This document shows positions 24,669 to 32,660 of a DNA stretch of 64,000 nt, one piece after another. The DNA lies in contig NZ_JANLNM010000006.1 of assembly GCF_024701975.1 (NCBI RefSeq), positions 124,001 through 188,000 on the forward strand, read 5' to 3'. Within the stretch, counting starts at the first letter, position 1. Each line of letters opens with the position of its first letter. The notes below the pieces were generated by a model. It did no database searches. It saw nothing but the letters and a program-made list of their open reading frames with translations, and was not told the origin of the DNA. Position numbers and translations under genes: made by a program. The DNA is from Variovorax sp. ZS18.2.2. GTDB taxonomy: Bacteria > Pseudomonadota > Gammaproteobacteria > Burkholderiales > Burkholderiaceae_C.

Positions 24669-25354
24669 ACCTCGGCTTCGAGCAGGTAGCCGATGCCGCG
24701 CAGCGTGCGGATGCTCGCACCGGTGCCCAGCAGCTTTTTGCGCAGGCGCGAGATGAAGGCCTCGAGCGCGTTGTCGCCCAGCGATTCGTCGAAGCTGGAG
24801 AGCTTGTCGGACAGTGCCCGCTTGCTGACCGTGCGGCCCGGCGGGCTCATCAGTTCCCACAGCACCTCGAACTCGCGCGCGGGCAGGTCGAGCGGACCGC
24901 CCGCGGTGGAGAAGCGACGCGCCTTGCGATCGAGCTTCAACTGGCCGAGCAGCACGATGTCTTCGGTGCCCTTGGCACGTCGCACCAGCGCACGCAGGCG
25001 CGCTTCGACTTCGGCGAGATCGAAGGGCTTGCCCAGGTAGTCGTCGGCACCTGCATCGAGGCCTGCGATCCGCTCTTCGGTGCGGCCGCGTGCGGTGAGC
25101 ACGAGCACCGGTGTGCGGTCGCCGCGCGCGCGTGCCTGTCGCAATGCGGTGAGCCCGCTTGCCAGTCCGCTCGTGGGGCTCGCGGTGGCCGGCAGGTTGA
25201 GATCGAGCAGCACCGCGTCGAAGGGTTGCACGCGCCACAGGTGGTCGGCGTCTTCGACGTTGGTCGACACGTCGACCCGGTGGCCCGCGTCCGCCAGGCT
25301 GCGCAGCATCACATCGCGCAGTACGGCGTCATCTTCGACAAGCAGGATTCGCAT
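24665..25354 (-). CDS. OmpR-family response regulator
   Basis: A 229-residue DNA-binding regulator. The receiver has E7, D8 and D9, the phospho-acceptor D51 (VLLDLNLP) and the conserved lysine of GKPFD. A short insert after D51 (PATASPTSGLASG) lengthens the loop. The winged-helix C-terminus is complete (FEVLWELM, NALEAFISRLRKKL, IRTLRGIGYLLE). Direct TGAAG repeats upstream of its start may be its own operator. It is divergent from the hydrolase/ACP/ketosynthase cluster. Confidence 0.93.
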   Translation of the reverse strand: MRILLVEDDAVLRDVMLRSLADAGHRVDVSTNVEDADHLWRVQPFDAVLLDLNLPATASPTSGLASGLTALRQARARGDRTPVLVLTARGRTEERIAGLDAGADDYLGKPFDLAEVEARLRALVRRAKGTEDIVLLGQLKLDRKARRFSTAGGPLDLPAREFEVLWELMSPPGRTVSKRALSDKLSSFDESLGDNALEAFISRLRKKLLGTGASIRTLRGIGYLLEAEV

Positions 25355-25375
25355 GGTGGTGGGGTGGTGAAAGTG

Positions 25376-25391
25376 TGAAGAGTTGCTGAAG
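25376..25391. promoter_or_regulatory. TGAAG-N6-TGAAG direct repeat (candidate response-regulator site)
   Basis: Two TGAAG half-sites start 11 bp apart (25376 and 25387), the one-turn spacing used by OmpR-family regulators. The site lies 22 bp upstream of the response-regulator start, in the gap shared with the divergent hydrolase gene. A TGAAA at 25368 precedes it. A matching set of three occurs at 27972-27998. Confidence 0.55.
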
Positions 25392-25492
25392 GGATGGGTC
25401 AGGGGCCGGTCAGTAGCTCCACACGATAGTCGTTGCATGAGCATACGACAGCAGCATGAAACACGGGCCATTTTCATGGCCGGCGCCACACG

Positions 25493-26353
25493 ATGAGTGC
25501 GCGTGATTCCTCCGATCAACTGAGCCTGGTCCCGCCCGAGGTGCAACGCACCGCGGTGGTCCTGCTGCATGGTTTATGCAGCACACCTGACGAGTTGCTG
25601 ACCGTGCAATCGGCATTGCGCGCCCGGGGGTATGCGGCACACCCGCTGTCGATCGACGGCTACTCCTTCGATGCCAATGCGCCGCTGCAGCACGCCGCGC
25701 CGTACGAACGCTGGCTCGACGCCATCCAGGCGCAGGTCAAGGCACTGCGCCTCAAGCACGACCGCGTGATGCTGGTCGGCATCTCCGCCGGCTCCTCGCT
25801 CGCATTGGGCGCGGCCATCCGCTGCGGCCGCGACGTCGATGCGCTGGTGCTCATGTCGACCACGCTGCGCTTCGATGGCTGGGCGATTCCGCGCACCCAG
25901 TTCCTGCTGCCGCTCGCCTTCTACACACCGCTCGGGCGCCTCTGGCAATACCGCGAACGCCCGCCCTACGGCGTGAAGAACGAACGCGTGCGCGCCTGGA
26001 TCGAGCGCGAGCTGCGCCATCGCAAGATCTCGCGCGCCGGCTGCTCGGTGATCGGCGTGGGCCACCTGCGCGAACACGACCGGCTGATCCGCCACGTGCG
26101 GCGCAACCTCAACGCCGTGCAGTGCGACAACGTGCTCGCACTGCATGCCCAGCAGGACGAGGTGGCCAGCGTGGCCAACCTGGACATCCTCGCGCGGGGC
26201 CTGCGCTGCCGCGCATTCCGCACCGTGGTCGTGGCCAACAGCTACCACATGATCACGATAGACAACGACCGTCAACAGGTCGTGCGCGAAACGGTGTCAT
26301 TCGCCGATGCGGTCGCGCATGGGACGATGCCCATGCATCCCCTGTACGCATGA
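25493..26353 (+). CDS. Alpha/beta hydrolase, carboxylesterase/lipase-like
   Basis: A 286-residue serine hydrolase. The oxyanion segment VVLLHGLCSTPDEL is at about residues 22-35, the nucleophile elbow GISAG gives S98, and a C-terminal histidine sits in NSYHMITIDNDR. It has no signal peptide. It resembles monoacylglycerol-lipase or carboxylesterase EstD-type proteins. It heads a tight cluster with an acyl carrier protein and a ketosynthase, so it may release or edit acyl chains. Confidence 0.85.
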   Translation: MSARDSSDQLSLVPPEVQRTAVVLLHGLCSTPDELLTVQSALRARGYAAHPLSIDGYSFDANAPLQHAAPYERWLDAIQAQVKALRLKHDRVMLVGISAGSSLALGAAIRCGRDVDALVLMSTTLRFDGWAIPRTQFLLPLAFYTPLGRLWQYRERPPYGVKNERVRAWIERELRHRKISRAGCSVIGVGHLREHDRLIRHVRRNLNAVQCDNVLALHAQQDEVASVANLDILARGLRCRAFRTVVVANSYHMITIDNDRQQVVRETVSFADAVAHGTMPMHPLYA

Positions 26354-26391
26354 GTTCGCCCGAACGAACACACCTGAAAGGAACACAGCCC

Positions 26392-26676
26392 ATGTCCTCC
26401 TCGCCCACCTTCAACAGCATCGCGACGATCCTGGAGACCGACTTCAAGGTCGATCGCAGCGCCATCTCGCCCGCCACCGTGCTGACCGACCTCGGCCTCG
26501 ATTCGCTCGCGCTGATGGAGTTCGTCTTCGCGGTGGAAGACGCCTTCCACCTGCGCATTCCCGAGGACCGGCTCGATCCGCGCGAAGCCGGCATCACGCT
26601 GCAGCGCCTGTGCGAGGTGATCGACACCGAGAGCAGCGGCGTGGCCACGCCGTCCACCGAAGCGGCCCACGCATGA
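26392..26676 (+). CDS. Acyl carrier protein (stand-alone, non-FAS)
   Basis: A 94-residue carrier protein. The phosphopantetheine site is the serine of GLDSLALMEF (S38), followed by the helix with EDAFHLRIPED. The C-terminal tail is longer than that of housekeeping AcpP and ends in an Ala/Thr-rich stretch. It lies 38 bp after the hydrolase and overlaps the ketosynthase by 4 bp, so the two are probably partners. It is not next to fabD, fabG or fabF, which marks it as a specialised carrier. Confidence 0.9.
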   Translation: MSSSPTFNSIATILETDFKVDRSAISPATVLTDLGLDSLALMEFVFAVEDAFHLRIPEDRLDPREAGITLQRLCEVIDTESSGVATPSTEAAHA

Positions 26677-27974
26677 GCAGCGGTGCCGCCCATGCCGTGC
26701 TGGCCGCTTCCGCAGCGCGTGCCGCATCGGCACCCGTTCGCGTGAGCGGCATGGGCTTCGTCACGCCCATCGGCCGCACCGTGGAGGCCTTCGACGATGC
26801 GTTGTTCGCCGGCCGCTCGGCCGTGCGCGCGCAGACACTCGAGATCAAGGGCATGGACCCGATGTCGCTCGCCGTGGCTGCCTGCGATTTCGATTCGAAT
26901 GGCGTGCGCAGCACCTCTCGCCTGCCGCTGGACCGCGGCACGGCGATGGCGCTCGCCGCCGCACAGGACGCGGCTGCAGAGGCCGGACTCGGTGCCGACA
27001 GTGTCGACCCCGAACGCCTGGGCATCTTCTGGGGCAGCGGCCTCGCGGGCGCAGGCGCCTTCGACACCACGACCAGCGCGCTCTACGGCGAGCAGAAGCG
27101 CATGCGCCCAACGACCGTGCTCACCGTGATGCCGAACGCGGCGGTGGCGGAGCTCGCACTGCACTTCGGCGCACGCGGCTCGGCCATTGCCTATGCGTGT
27201 GCCTGCGCCTCCTCGGCCGTCGCCATCGGCGAGGCGATGCGCGCGATTCGCGGCGGCTGGATCGACGTTGCCATCGTCGGCGGCCACGACGCGATGCTCA
27301 CACCCGGCGTGATGGCCAGCTGGCACGCGATGCGCGTGATGGCGCCGCCGCCGGCCGATGCACCGTCGTCCGCCTGCCGGCCTTTCTCCGGCGACCGCGC
27401 GGGCTTTGCCATCGGCGAAGGCGCTGCCGCGCTGGTGATCGAATCCGAAGCGCATGCACAGGCGCGCGGTGCGGAAGCCGCACCCTTCGTGCTCGCGGGC
27501 TACGCCACCAACTGCGACGGCACGCACATCACCAATCCCGACTCAGCCGGCCAGGTGCGCGCCATGCGTGCTGCGTTGCGCGATGCCGGCATCGGGGCCT
27601 CGGACATCGGCCACATCAATGCGCACGGCACCGCCACATCGGCCGGCGATGCGGCCGAAGCAGCATCGATCCGCGAGGTGTTCGGCAATGCCACGCCGGT
27701 GAGCGCCACCAAGGCGATTCACGGTCACGTGCTCGGCGGCGGCGGCGCCATCGAGCTCATTGCCGCATTGCGCGCATTGGCGCGCGAATCGCTCCCGCCC
27801 ATCGCCAACCTGCAGACGCCCGATGCCGCGTTCGATCTCGACTTCGTGCGCGGCGAAGCGCGCGAAGCCAAGGGCATCCGCTACGCGCTCTCCAACTCCT
27901 TCGCTTTCGGCGGCACCAACGCGGTGATCGTGGCCGGTCTCTCTTCGGATGCGTCGGGCGCGACGGATCGCTGA
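26673..27974 (+). CDS. Beta-ketoacyl-ACP synthase (KAS II/FabF-like)
   Basis: A 433-residue condensing enzyme. The nucleophile is most likely C178 in the segment YACACASSAVAI (a second cysteine, C176, is adjacent). The two catalytic histidines lie in INAHGTATSAGD and KAIHGHVLGGGGAIE, and the C-terminal FGGTNAV is present. An N-terminal Ala-rich extension of about 20 residues precedes the fold. Next to its own ACP and a His-box hydroxylase it suggests extension of a special acyl chain rather than bulk fatty acid synthesis. Confidence 0.92.
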   Translation: MSSGAAHAVLAASAARAASAPVRVSGMGFVTPIGRTVEAFDDALFAGRSAVRAQTLEIKGMDPMSLAVAACDFDSNGVRSTSRLPLDRGTAMALAAAQDAAAEAGLGADSVDPERLGIFWGSGLAGAGAFDTTTSALYGEQKRMRPTTVLTVMPNAAVAELALHFGARGSAIAYACACASSAVAIGEAMRAIRGGWIDVAIVGGHDAMLTPGVMASWHAMRVMAPPPADAPSSACRPFSGDRAGFAIGEGAAALVIESEAHAQARGAEAAPFVLAGYATNCDGTHITNPDSAGQVRAMRAALRDAGIGASDIGHINAHGTATSAGDAAEAASIREVFGNATPVSATKAIHGHVLGGGGAIELIAALRALARESLPPIANLQTPDAAFDLDFVRGEAREAKGIRYALSNSFAFGGTNAVIVAGLSSDASGATDR

Positions 27975-27998
27975 AGATTCGCTGAAGGCTTGCTGAAA
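27972..27998. promoter_or_regulatory. Triple TGAAR direct repeat, 11-bp period
   Basis: TGAAG (27972), TGAAG (27983) and TGAAA (27994) follow one another at exactly 11 bp, overlapping the ketosynthase stop codon and ending 12 bp before the hydroxylase GTG. The same half-site and spacing occur upstream of the response regulator (25376-25391). Confidence 0.55.
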
Positions 27999-28009
27999 AA
28001 CAAAACGCG

Positions 28010-29137
28010 GTGCATCGGCTGGTCGTTCTCGTCGTGCCCGTGTTCGCGCTGCTCATGGCGTGCGAATTCGCATGGGGCTGGTTCAAGCGCCGCAACACCT
28101 ACCGCTTCAGCGACACGCTCGGCAGCCTGAGCCAGGGCCTGATGAGCCAGGCGCTCGCGGTGTGCACGCAGCTCTTCCAGATCGGTCTCTACGCGATGGT
28201 CTATCCGGTCGTCGCGATCTGGACGCGGCCCGCCTTCTGGGACAGCGCCATCGGCTGGATCGTGGCGGTGCTGCTGTTCGACTTCTGCGACTACTGGCTG
28301 CACCGCGCGGGGCACGAGTCGGCGGTGTTCTGGGCCGCGCACTCGGTGCACCACCAGAGCCAGCAGTTCAACTTCTCGACCGCGTTGCGGCAGGAAAGCA
28401 TGGTGGCCTTCCTGGGCTGGGCCTTCTACCTGCCGATGGCGGTCGTCGGCGTGCCGCCCGAGCAGTTCGGCATCGCCGGGCTCATCGTGCTGGTCTACCA
28501 GTTCTGGATCCACACCGAGCACATCGGCAAGCTCGGCTGGTTCGACCGCGTGTTTTCTTCCCCCTCGAACCATCGCGTGCACCACGCGGTGAACGACGGG
28601 TACGTGGACCGCAACTACGGCGGCATGCTTGTGGTGTGGGACCGCATGTTCGGCACCTTCGCCGAAGAAGGTGAGCGATGCGTCTACGGCACACGCAAGG
28701 CGCTCGCGAGCTTCGATCCGCTGCGGGCGATCCTCGGGCCGTATGCGCCGCTCGTGCGCGACAGCTGGCACACGCGCAGATGGCGCGACAAGCTCGCTGT
28801 GTGGTTCAAGCCGCCGGGCTGGCAGCCGGCCGATGTGGCGGCGCGTTTTCCGGAAGCACCGTTCTCGCTCGACGAGGCGATGCACATCCACGACCCGGCG
28901 CTGACCCGCGCGCAGGTCGTCTCGGCATCGGTCCACTTCATCGGATGGATTGGCGTGACGCTCGCCTTTCTGTGGGGCGCGGACGACCTCGCGTTCTGCA
29001 CCGGCCTCGAACTCCTCGCGCTGGCCGTCGCGGGGTTCTGGGCCATCGGCGCGGTGCTGGATTCGCGCATCCGCCTGCGATGGGCCTGGTGCATTCAATG
29101 CGCGTTGCTGGCGTTCTCGATGGTGCTGATGGCCTGA
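28010..29137 (+). CDS. Sterol desaturase/fatty acid hydroxylase superfamily membrane protein
   Basis: A 375-residue membrane di-iron enzyme candidate. Three histidine boxes are visible: H98RAGH, H111SVHH and H188RVHH, with extra H168 and H171 between them. Four to six hydrophobic segments lie in the N-terminal two-thirds, and two more near the C-terminus after a cytosolic part. The start is a GTG at 28010, as no ATG fits. Such enzymes hydroxylate or desaturate lipid chains. It follows the ACP/ketosynthase pair, so an acyl-lipid product is plausible. Confidence 0.88.
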   Translation: MHRLVVLVVPVFALLMACEFAWGWFKRRNTYRFSDTLGSLSQGLMSQALAVCTQLFQIGLYAMVYPVVAIWTRPAFWDSAIGWIVAVLLFDFCDYWLHRAGHESAVFWAAHSVHHQSQQFNFSTALRQESMVAFLGWAFYLPMAVVGVPPEQFGIAGLIVLVYQFWIHTEHIGKLGWFDRVFSSPSNHRVHHAVNDGYVDRNYGGMLVVWDRMFGTFAEEGERCVYGTRKALASFDPLRAILGPYAPLVRDSWHTRRWRDKLAVWFKPPGWQPADVAARFPEAPFSLDEAMHIHDPALTRAQVVSASVHFIGWIGVTLAFLWGADDLAFCTGLELLALAVAGFWAIGAVLDSRIRLRWAWCIQCALLAFSMVLMA

Positions 29138-29184
29138 AGCGCATTCGCTAAGCTCGGCGCTTCCATCGCTCCGGGACTTTCACC

Positions 29185-29667
29185 ATGCGCAGGCTCGCCA
29201 CGCCCGAAGACCTCCACGCGGTCTTCACGCTCTACATGCACGAGAAGGTCGTGCCCTACCTCGGCTACGACCCGATGCCGCTCGAAGACTTCCGGGCCAT
29301 CTACCAGGAGATGGTCGAGAGCGGACGCTTCTTCGTCTACGAACTGGACGGGCGCATCGCCGGTTTCTATCGCGCGACGCGCTATCCGGGCCGGGTGCAG
29401 CATGTGGCCAGCCTGGGCACGCTGGCCGTCGATCCCACGTTGCACGGCCAGGGCGTGGCGCTCGCCATGATGAGCCAGGCCATCGACGAACTGAAAGCGG
29501 CCGGCGTCAAACGCATCGAACTCTGCGTGGAAAGCGACAACGCGCCGGGCCTGCGCTTCTACGAGAAGCTGGGCTTCCAGCGCGAAGGCACGCTGCGCAA
29601 GTTCTACCAGCGCGCCGGCGCCGCGGAGGCCATCGACGACCACATGATGGCGCTGCTGTTCGACTGA
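29185..29667 (+). CDS. GNAT-family N-acetyltransferase
   Basis: A 160-residue acetyltransferase. The CoA-binding region reads LAVDPTLHGQGVALAMM near residues 81-97, then RFYEKLGFQREGTLRKFY near the C-terminus. It resembles the RimJ/RimL or aminoglycoside-type GNAT fold only in general terms. It lies between the hydroxylase and the convergent copA gene and has its own start with little upstream spacing. The substrate is unknown. Confidence 0.87.
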   Translation: MRRLATPEDLHAVFTLYMHEKVVPYLGYDPMPLEDFRAIYQEMVESGRFFVYELDGRIAGFYRATRYPGRVQHVASLGTLAVDPTLHGQGVALAMMSQAIDELKAAGVKRIELCVESDNAPGLRFYEKLGFQREGTLRKFYQRAGAAEAIDDHMMALLFD

Positions 29668-29675
29668 AAAAAAAT

Positions 29676-31922
29676 TCAGGGCTTCCAGCGGCGCAGCAGC
29701 AACGCGTTCGCCATCACGCTCACGCTCGACAGCGCCATCGCCGCGCCGGCCACCACCGGGCTCAGCAAGCCGAAGGCCGCGAGCGGGATGCCGGCCACGT
29801 TGTAGGCAAAGGCCCAGAACAGGTTCTGCCGGATCTTCGCCACCGTGCGCGCCGAGAGCTCGAACGCCTGAGCCACCAGCGCGAGATCGCCGCGCATCAG
29901 CGTGATGCCGGCCGCTTCCATTGCCACGTCGGTGCCGCCGCCCGAGGGCGCCATCGCGATGCCCACGTCGGCCGCGGCGAGCGCGGGCGCGTCGTTGGCG
30001 CCATCGCCGACCATCGCCACCACATGGCCGTCGCGACGCAACGCACTGACCTGCGCGGCCTTGTCGGCGGGCAGCACATCGGCACGCACGTCCACGATGG
30101 CAATGCCGAGCCGCGCCGCCATGGCCTGCGCCGCGCGGAGGTTGTCGCCCGAGATCATCACCACGCGCAGGCCTCGCGCACGCAACGTGCGAATGACTTC
30201 GGCCGCCTGCGGCTTGGGTTCGTCGGCGAAGGCCAGCAAGGCCTGCACATGCGCGGCGCCTGCTTCGTCGAAACGCAGCAGCGCCGACACCGTGGCGCCC
30301 TGCGCCTGCAGCCTTTCGATCTCGGCTTCCGCGGGCATTGCATCGAGCTCCCTGCACCAGCGCAGGCTCGCGATGGCCCAGGTGGCACCGTTCACTTCAC
30401 CGCGAACACCGCGGCCCGGCATGGCCTGCATCGCACCCAGCGGCGGCGCCTGCACGCCGCGTTGCGCCGCAGCAGCAAGCACTGCGCGCGCGAGCGGATG
30501 TTCGCTGCCGCCTTGAAGACTGGCGGCAGTGGCGAGCAGTTGGGCTTCCGTGGCTTCGATGCCAGTCGCCGGCAGCAATGCAGTGAGCACGGGCCGGCCC
30601 AGCGTCAGCGTGCCGGTCTTGTCGAAAGCCACGGTGTCGACGCGGTGCGCAATCTCCAGCGAGCGCGCGTCCTTGATCAGGATGCCGTGCCGCGCCGCCA
30701 CGCCAGTGCCAGCCATCACCGCGACCGGCGTTGCGAGGCCCAGCGCACAGGGACAGGCAATCACCAACACCGCGACGGCGTAGATCAGTGCGGTTTCGAT
30801 GCCAGCACCGGCGATCAGCCAACCCGCCAGCGTGAGCAACGCGATCACCAGCACCACGGGCACGAACACGGCCGCGACCTTGTCCACCAGCCGCTGGATC
30901 GGCGCCTTGGCGGCCTGTGCGTCCTCGACCAGGCGGATGATGCGTGCCAGCACGCTCTCGGCGCCGATGGCGCTGACCTCGATCACCATCCGGCCATCGC
31001 CGTTGACCGCACCGCCCGTGAGTGCATCGCCGGGGCCCTTGGCCACCGGCAGCGGTTCGCCGGTGAGCATCGATTCATCGACTTCGGACTGCCCTTCGAT
31101 CACGCGCGCATCGGCCGGCACACGTTCGCCGGGACGCACGGCGAGACGGTCGCCCACCATCACCTCGGCGAGCGGCACATCGCTTTCGCCGCGCGCGCCG
31201 ACCAGGTGCGCCACTTCGGGCCGCAGCTGTTGCAGCGCGCGGATCGCGGAGGTCGCCTGGCGCTTGGCACGCGCCTCGAGCCACTTGCCGAGCAACACCA
31301 GCGTGATCACCACCGCGGTGGCTTCGAAGTACAGGTGCGGCATCTCGCCGTGACCGGCGTGCTCACCGGTGGCCGAGCGCCACCACAGCCACAGGGACAG
31401 GCCGAAGGCCGCGCTGGTGCCCAGTGCCACCAGCAGGTCCATGTTGCCGGTGCGGGCCTTGGCCGCATGCCAGCCCGCGCGGTAGAAGCGCGCGCCCAGC
31501 CAGAATTGCACCGGCGCAGCGAGCAGCAGCTGCAGCCAGGGCGGCAGCATCCAGTCTTGCCCGAATGGCTCACCGAACATCGGCGCCAGCAGCGGAATCG
31601 ACAGTGCAAGGCCGATGGCCACCGGGCTGAAACCATGCCACGGCGACAAGGCCGCTGCTTCATCGGCCGCGCTGCTTGCGGCGCGCGGTTCGTAGCCTGC
31701 AGCCCGCACGGCGCGTCGCAGGCGCGCGTCCATGTCTTCGGCATCGGTAGTCACCACGCGGGCCGATTCGGTCGCGAGATTCACGCTGACGTCCTGCACG
31801 CCGGGCACGTTCTTGAGTGCGCGCTCCACGCGCATCACGCAGGAAGCGCAGGTCATGCCGCCGACCGAGAGGTCCAGCGTGGCAGTGCCCGCCGAGGGAT
31901 GTTGTTGTTGCAAGGTTTCCAT
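29676..31922 (-). CDS. copA: Cu(+)-exporting P-type ATPase CopA
   Basis: A 748-residue P1B-1 ATPase that pumps Cu(I) out of the cytoplasm. One N-terminal heavy-metal domain has C25 and C28 (GGMTCASC). The membrane metal site is CPC in VIACPCALGLATP, the phosphorylated aspartate is in DKTGTL, the SEHPLA signature is present, and the hinge is GDGANDAPAL. One HMA domain instead of the two in E. coli CopA is common in this group. Its promoter carries a CueR-type operator (31930-31960), and cueR lies in the divergent operon. Confidence 0.96.
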   Translation of the reverse strand: METLQQQHPSAGTATLDLSVGGMTCASCVMRVERALKNVPGVQDVSVNLATESARVVTTDAEDMDARLRRAVRAAGYEPRAASSAADEAAALSPWHGFSPVAIGLALSIPLLAPMFGEPFGQDWMLPPWLQLLLAAPVQFWLGARFYRAGWHAAKARTGNMDLLVALGTSAAFGLSLWLWWRSATGEHAGHGEMPHLYFEATAVVITLVLLGKWLEARAKRQATSAIRALQQLRPEVAHLVGARGESDVPLAEVMVGDRLAVRPGERVPADARVIEGQSEVDESMLTGEPLPVAKGPGDALTGGAVNGDGRMVIEVSAIGAESVLARIIRLVEDAQAAKAPIQRLVDKVAAVFVPVVLVIALLTLAGWLIAGAGIETALIYAVAVLVIACPCALGLATPVAVMAGTGVAARHGILIKDARSLEIAHRVDTVAFDKTGTLTLGRPVLTALLPATGIEATEAQLLATAASLQGGSEHPLARAVLAAAAQRGVQAPPLGAMQAMPGRGVRGEVNGATWAIASLRWCRELDAMPAEAEIERLQAQGATVSALLRFDEAGAAHVQALLAFADEPKPQAAEVIRTLRARGLRVVMISGDNLRAAQAMAARLGIAIVDVRADVLPADKAAQVSALRRDGHVVAMVGDGANDAPALAAADVGIAMAPSGGGTDVAMEAAGITLMRGDLALVAQAFELSARTVAKIRQNLFWAFAYNVAGIPLAAFGLLSPVVAGAAMALSSVSVMANALLLRRWKP

Positions 31923-31929
31923 GTGCCGA

Positions 31930-31960
31930 AGACTAAAGCCTCACACCATGGCAAGGTCAA
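31930..31960 (-). promoter_or_regulatory. CueR-type promoter of copA
   Basis: On the minus strand, TTGACC (31955-31960) and TAGTCT (31930-31935) are exactly 19 bp apart, the spacing twisted into activity by MerR-family proteins. The spacer begins TTGCCATGG, close to CueR operators. The -10 lies just upstream of the copA ATG. Confidence 0.85.
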
Positions 31961-32026
31961 GGCCGGATTTGAAGTGCCCCTTCGCTGGACATTGACATCG
32001 TGAGAGGGTTCAAACTGGCGGCTCAT

Positions 32027-32042
32027 TTCATTCATTCATTCA
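32027..32042. repeat. Four tandem TTCA tetranucleotides
   Basis: TTCA is repeated four times without interruption in the leader 24 bp before the copZ start. Slippage here could alter promoter or leader spacing, but four units are few for a phase-variable tract. Confidence 0.7.
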
Positions 32043-32066
32043 TCCACCAAAGAAGGAGTCACAACG

Positions 32067-32261
32067 ATGAGCCAGAAATTCCAGGTCTCGGGCATGAGCT
32101 GCGGCCACTGCGTGAGCGCAGTGCAGAACGCGGTGCAGGCGGTCGATCCCGAAGCGCAGGTCACGGTCGACCTCGAAACCGGTCATGTCGACGTGCTGAG
32201 CGAGCAGCCGCGCAAGGACATCGTGGCCGCGATCGAGAACGCGGGCTACGGCGTTCAATGA
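32067..32261 (+). CDS. copZ: Copper chaperone CopZ (heavy-metal-associated domain)
   Basis: A 64-residue HMA protein. The Cu(I) site is C12-x-x-C15 in GMSCGHC. The ferredoxin-like beta-alpha-beta fold length is exact. It delivers copper to CopA and probably to CueR. It is divergent from copA and its stop overlaps the cueR ATG by 4 bp. A strong AAGGAG precedes the start. Confidence 0.95.
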   Translation: MSQKFQVSGMSCGHCVSAVQNAVQAVDPEAQVTVDLETGHVDVLSEQPRKDIVAAIENAGYGVQ

Positions 32262-32659
32262 CAGTCCAGGTCGCCATCGGCGAGGCCGCGCGCCTCTCGG
32301 GCGTGTCGGCGCGCATGGTCCGGCACTACGAGGGACTGGGCCTCCTGCCGGCGGTGGCGCGCACCGACAGCGGCTACCGTCAGTACGGCGAGGCCGACGT
32401 GCACTCGCTGCGCTTCATCAAGCGCTCACGCGACCTGGGTTTCTCGATGGAAGAAATCGCCGAGCTGGTCGGCCTCTGGCACAACCGCCGGCGCGCGAGT
32501 TCGAGCGTCAAGCGGATTGCAGAAAAGCACCTGGGCGAACTGGAGCAGCGCATCGCGGACATGCAGTCGATGCGCAACACGCTCGCGCATCTGGTGCATT
32601 GCTGTCATGGCGATGCGCGCCCGGATTGCCCGATCCTCGACGATCTAGGCAAGACCTGA
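32258..32659 (+). CDS. cueR: Copper-responsive MerR-family regulator CueR
   Basis: A 133-residue activator. The N-terminal HTH reads IGEAARLSGVSARMVRHYE, with RQYGEADV following. The metal loop near the C-terminus has C116 and C124 (CHGDARPDC), the spacing of the CueR Cu(I) site; an additional C115 is adjacent. It sits downstream of copZ in one operon and its target site is the copA promoter next door. Confidence 0.93.
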   Translation: MTVQVAIGEAARLSGVSARMVRHYEGLGLLPAVARTDSGYRQYGEADVHSLRFIKRSRDLGFSMEEIAELVGLWHNRRRASSSVKRIAEKHLGELEQRIADMQSMRNTLAHLVHCCHGDARPDCPILDDLGKT

Positions 32660-32660
32660 A

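Noticed and set aside
31992..31997. TTGACA as the -35 of the copZ promoter
   Set aside because: No acceptable -10 lies at 16-19 bp, so the promoter was not listed.
30024..32003. 659-codon frame opposite copA
   Set aside because: His/Gln/Arg-rich complement of copA with no recognisable motif.
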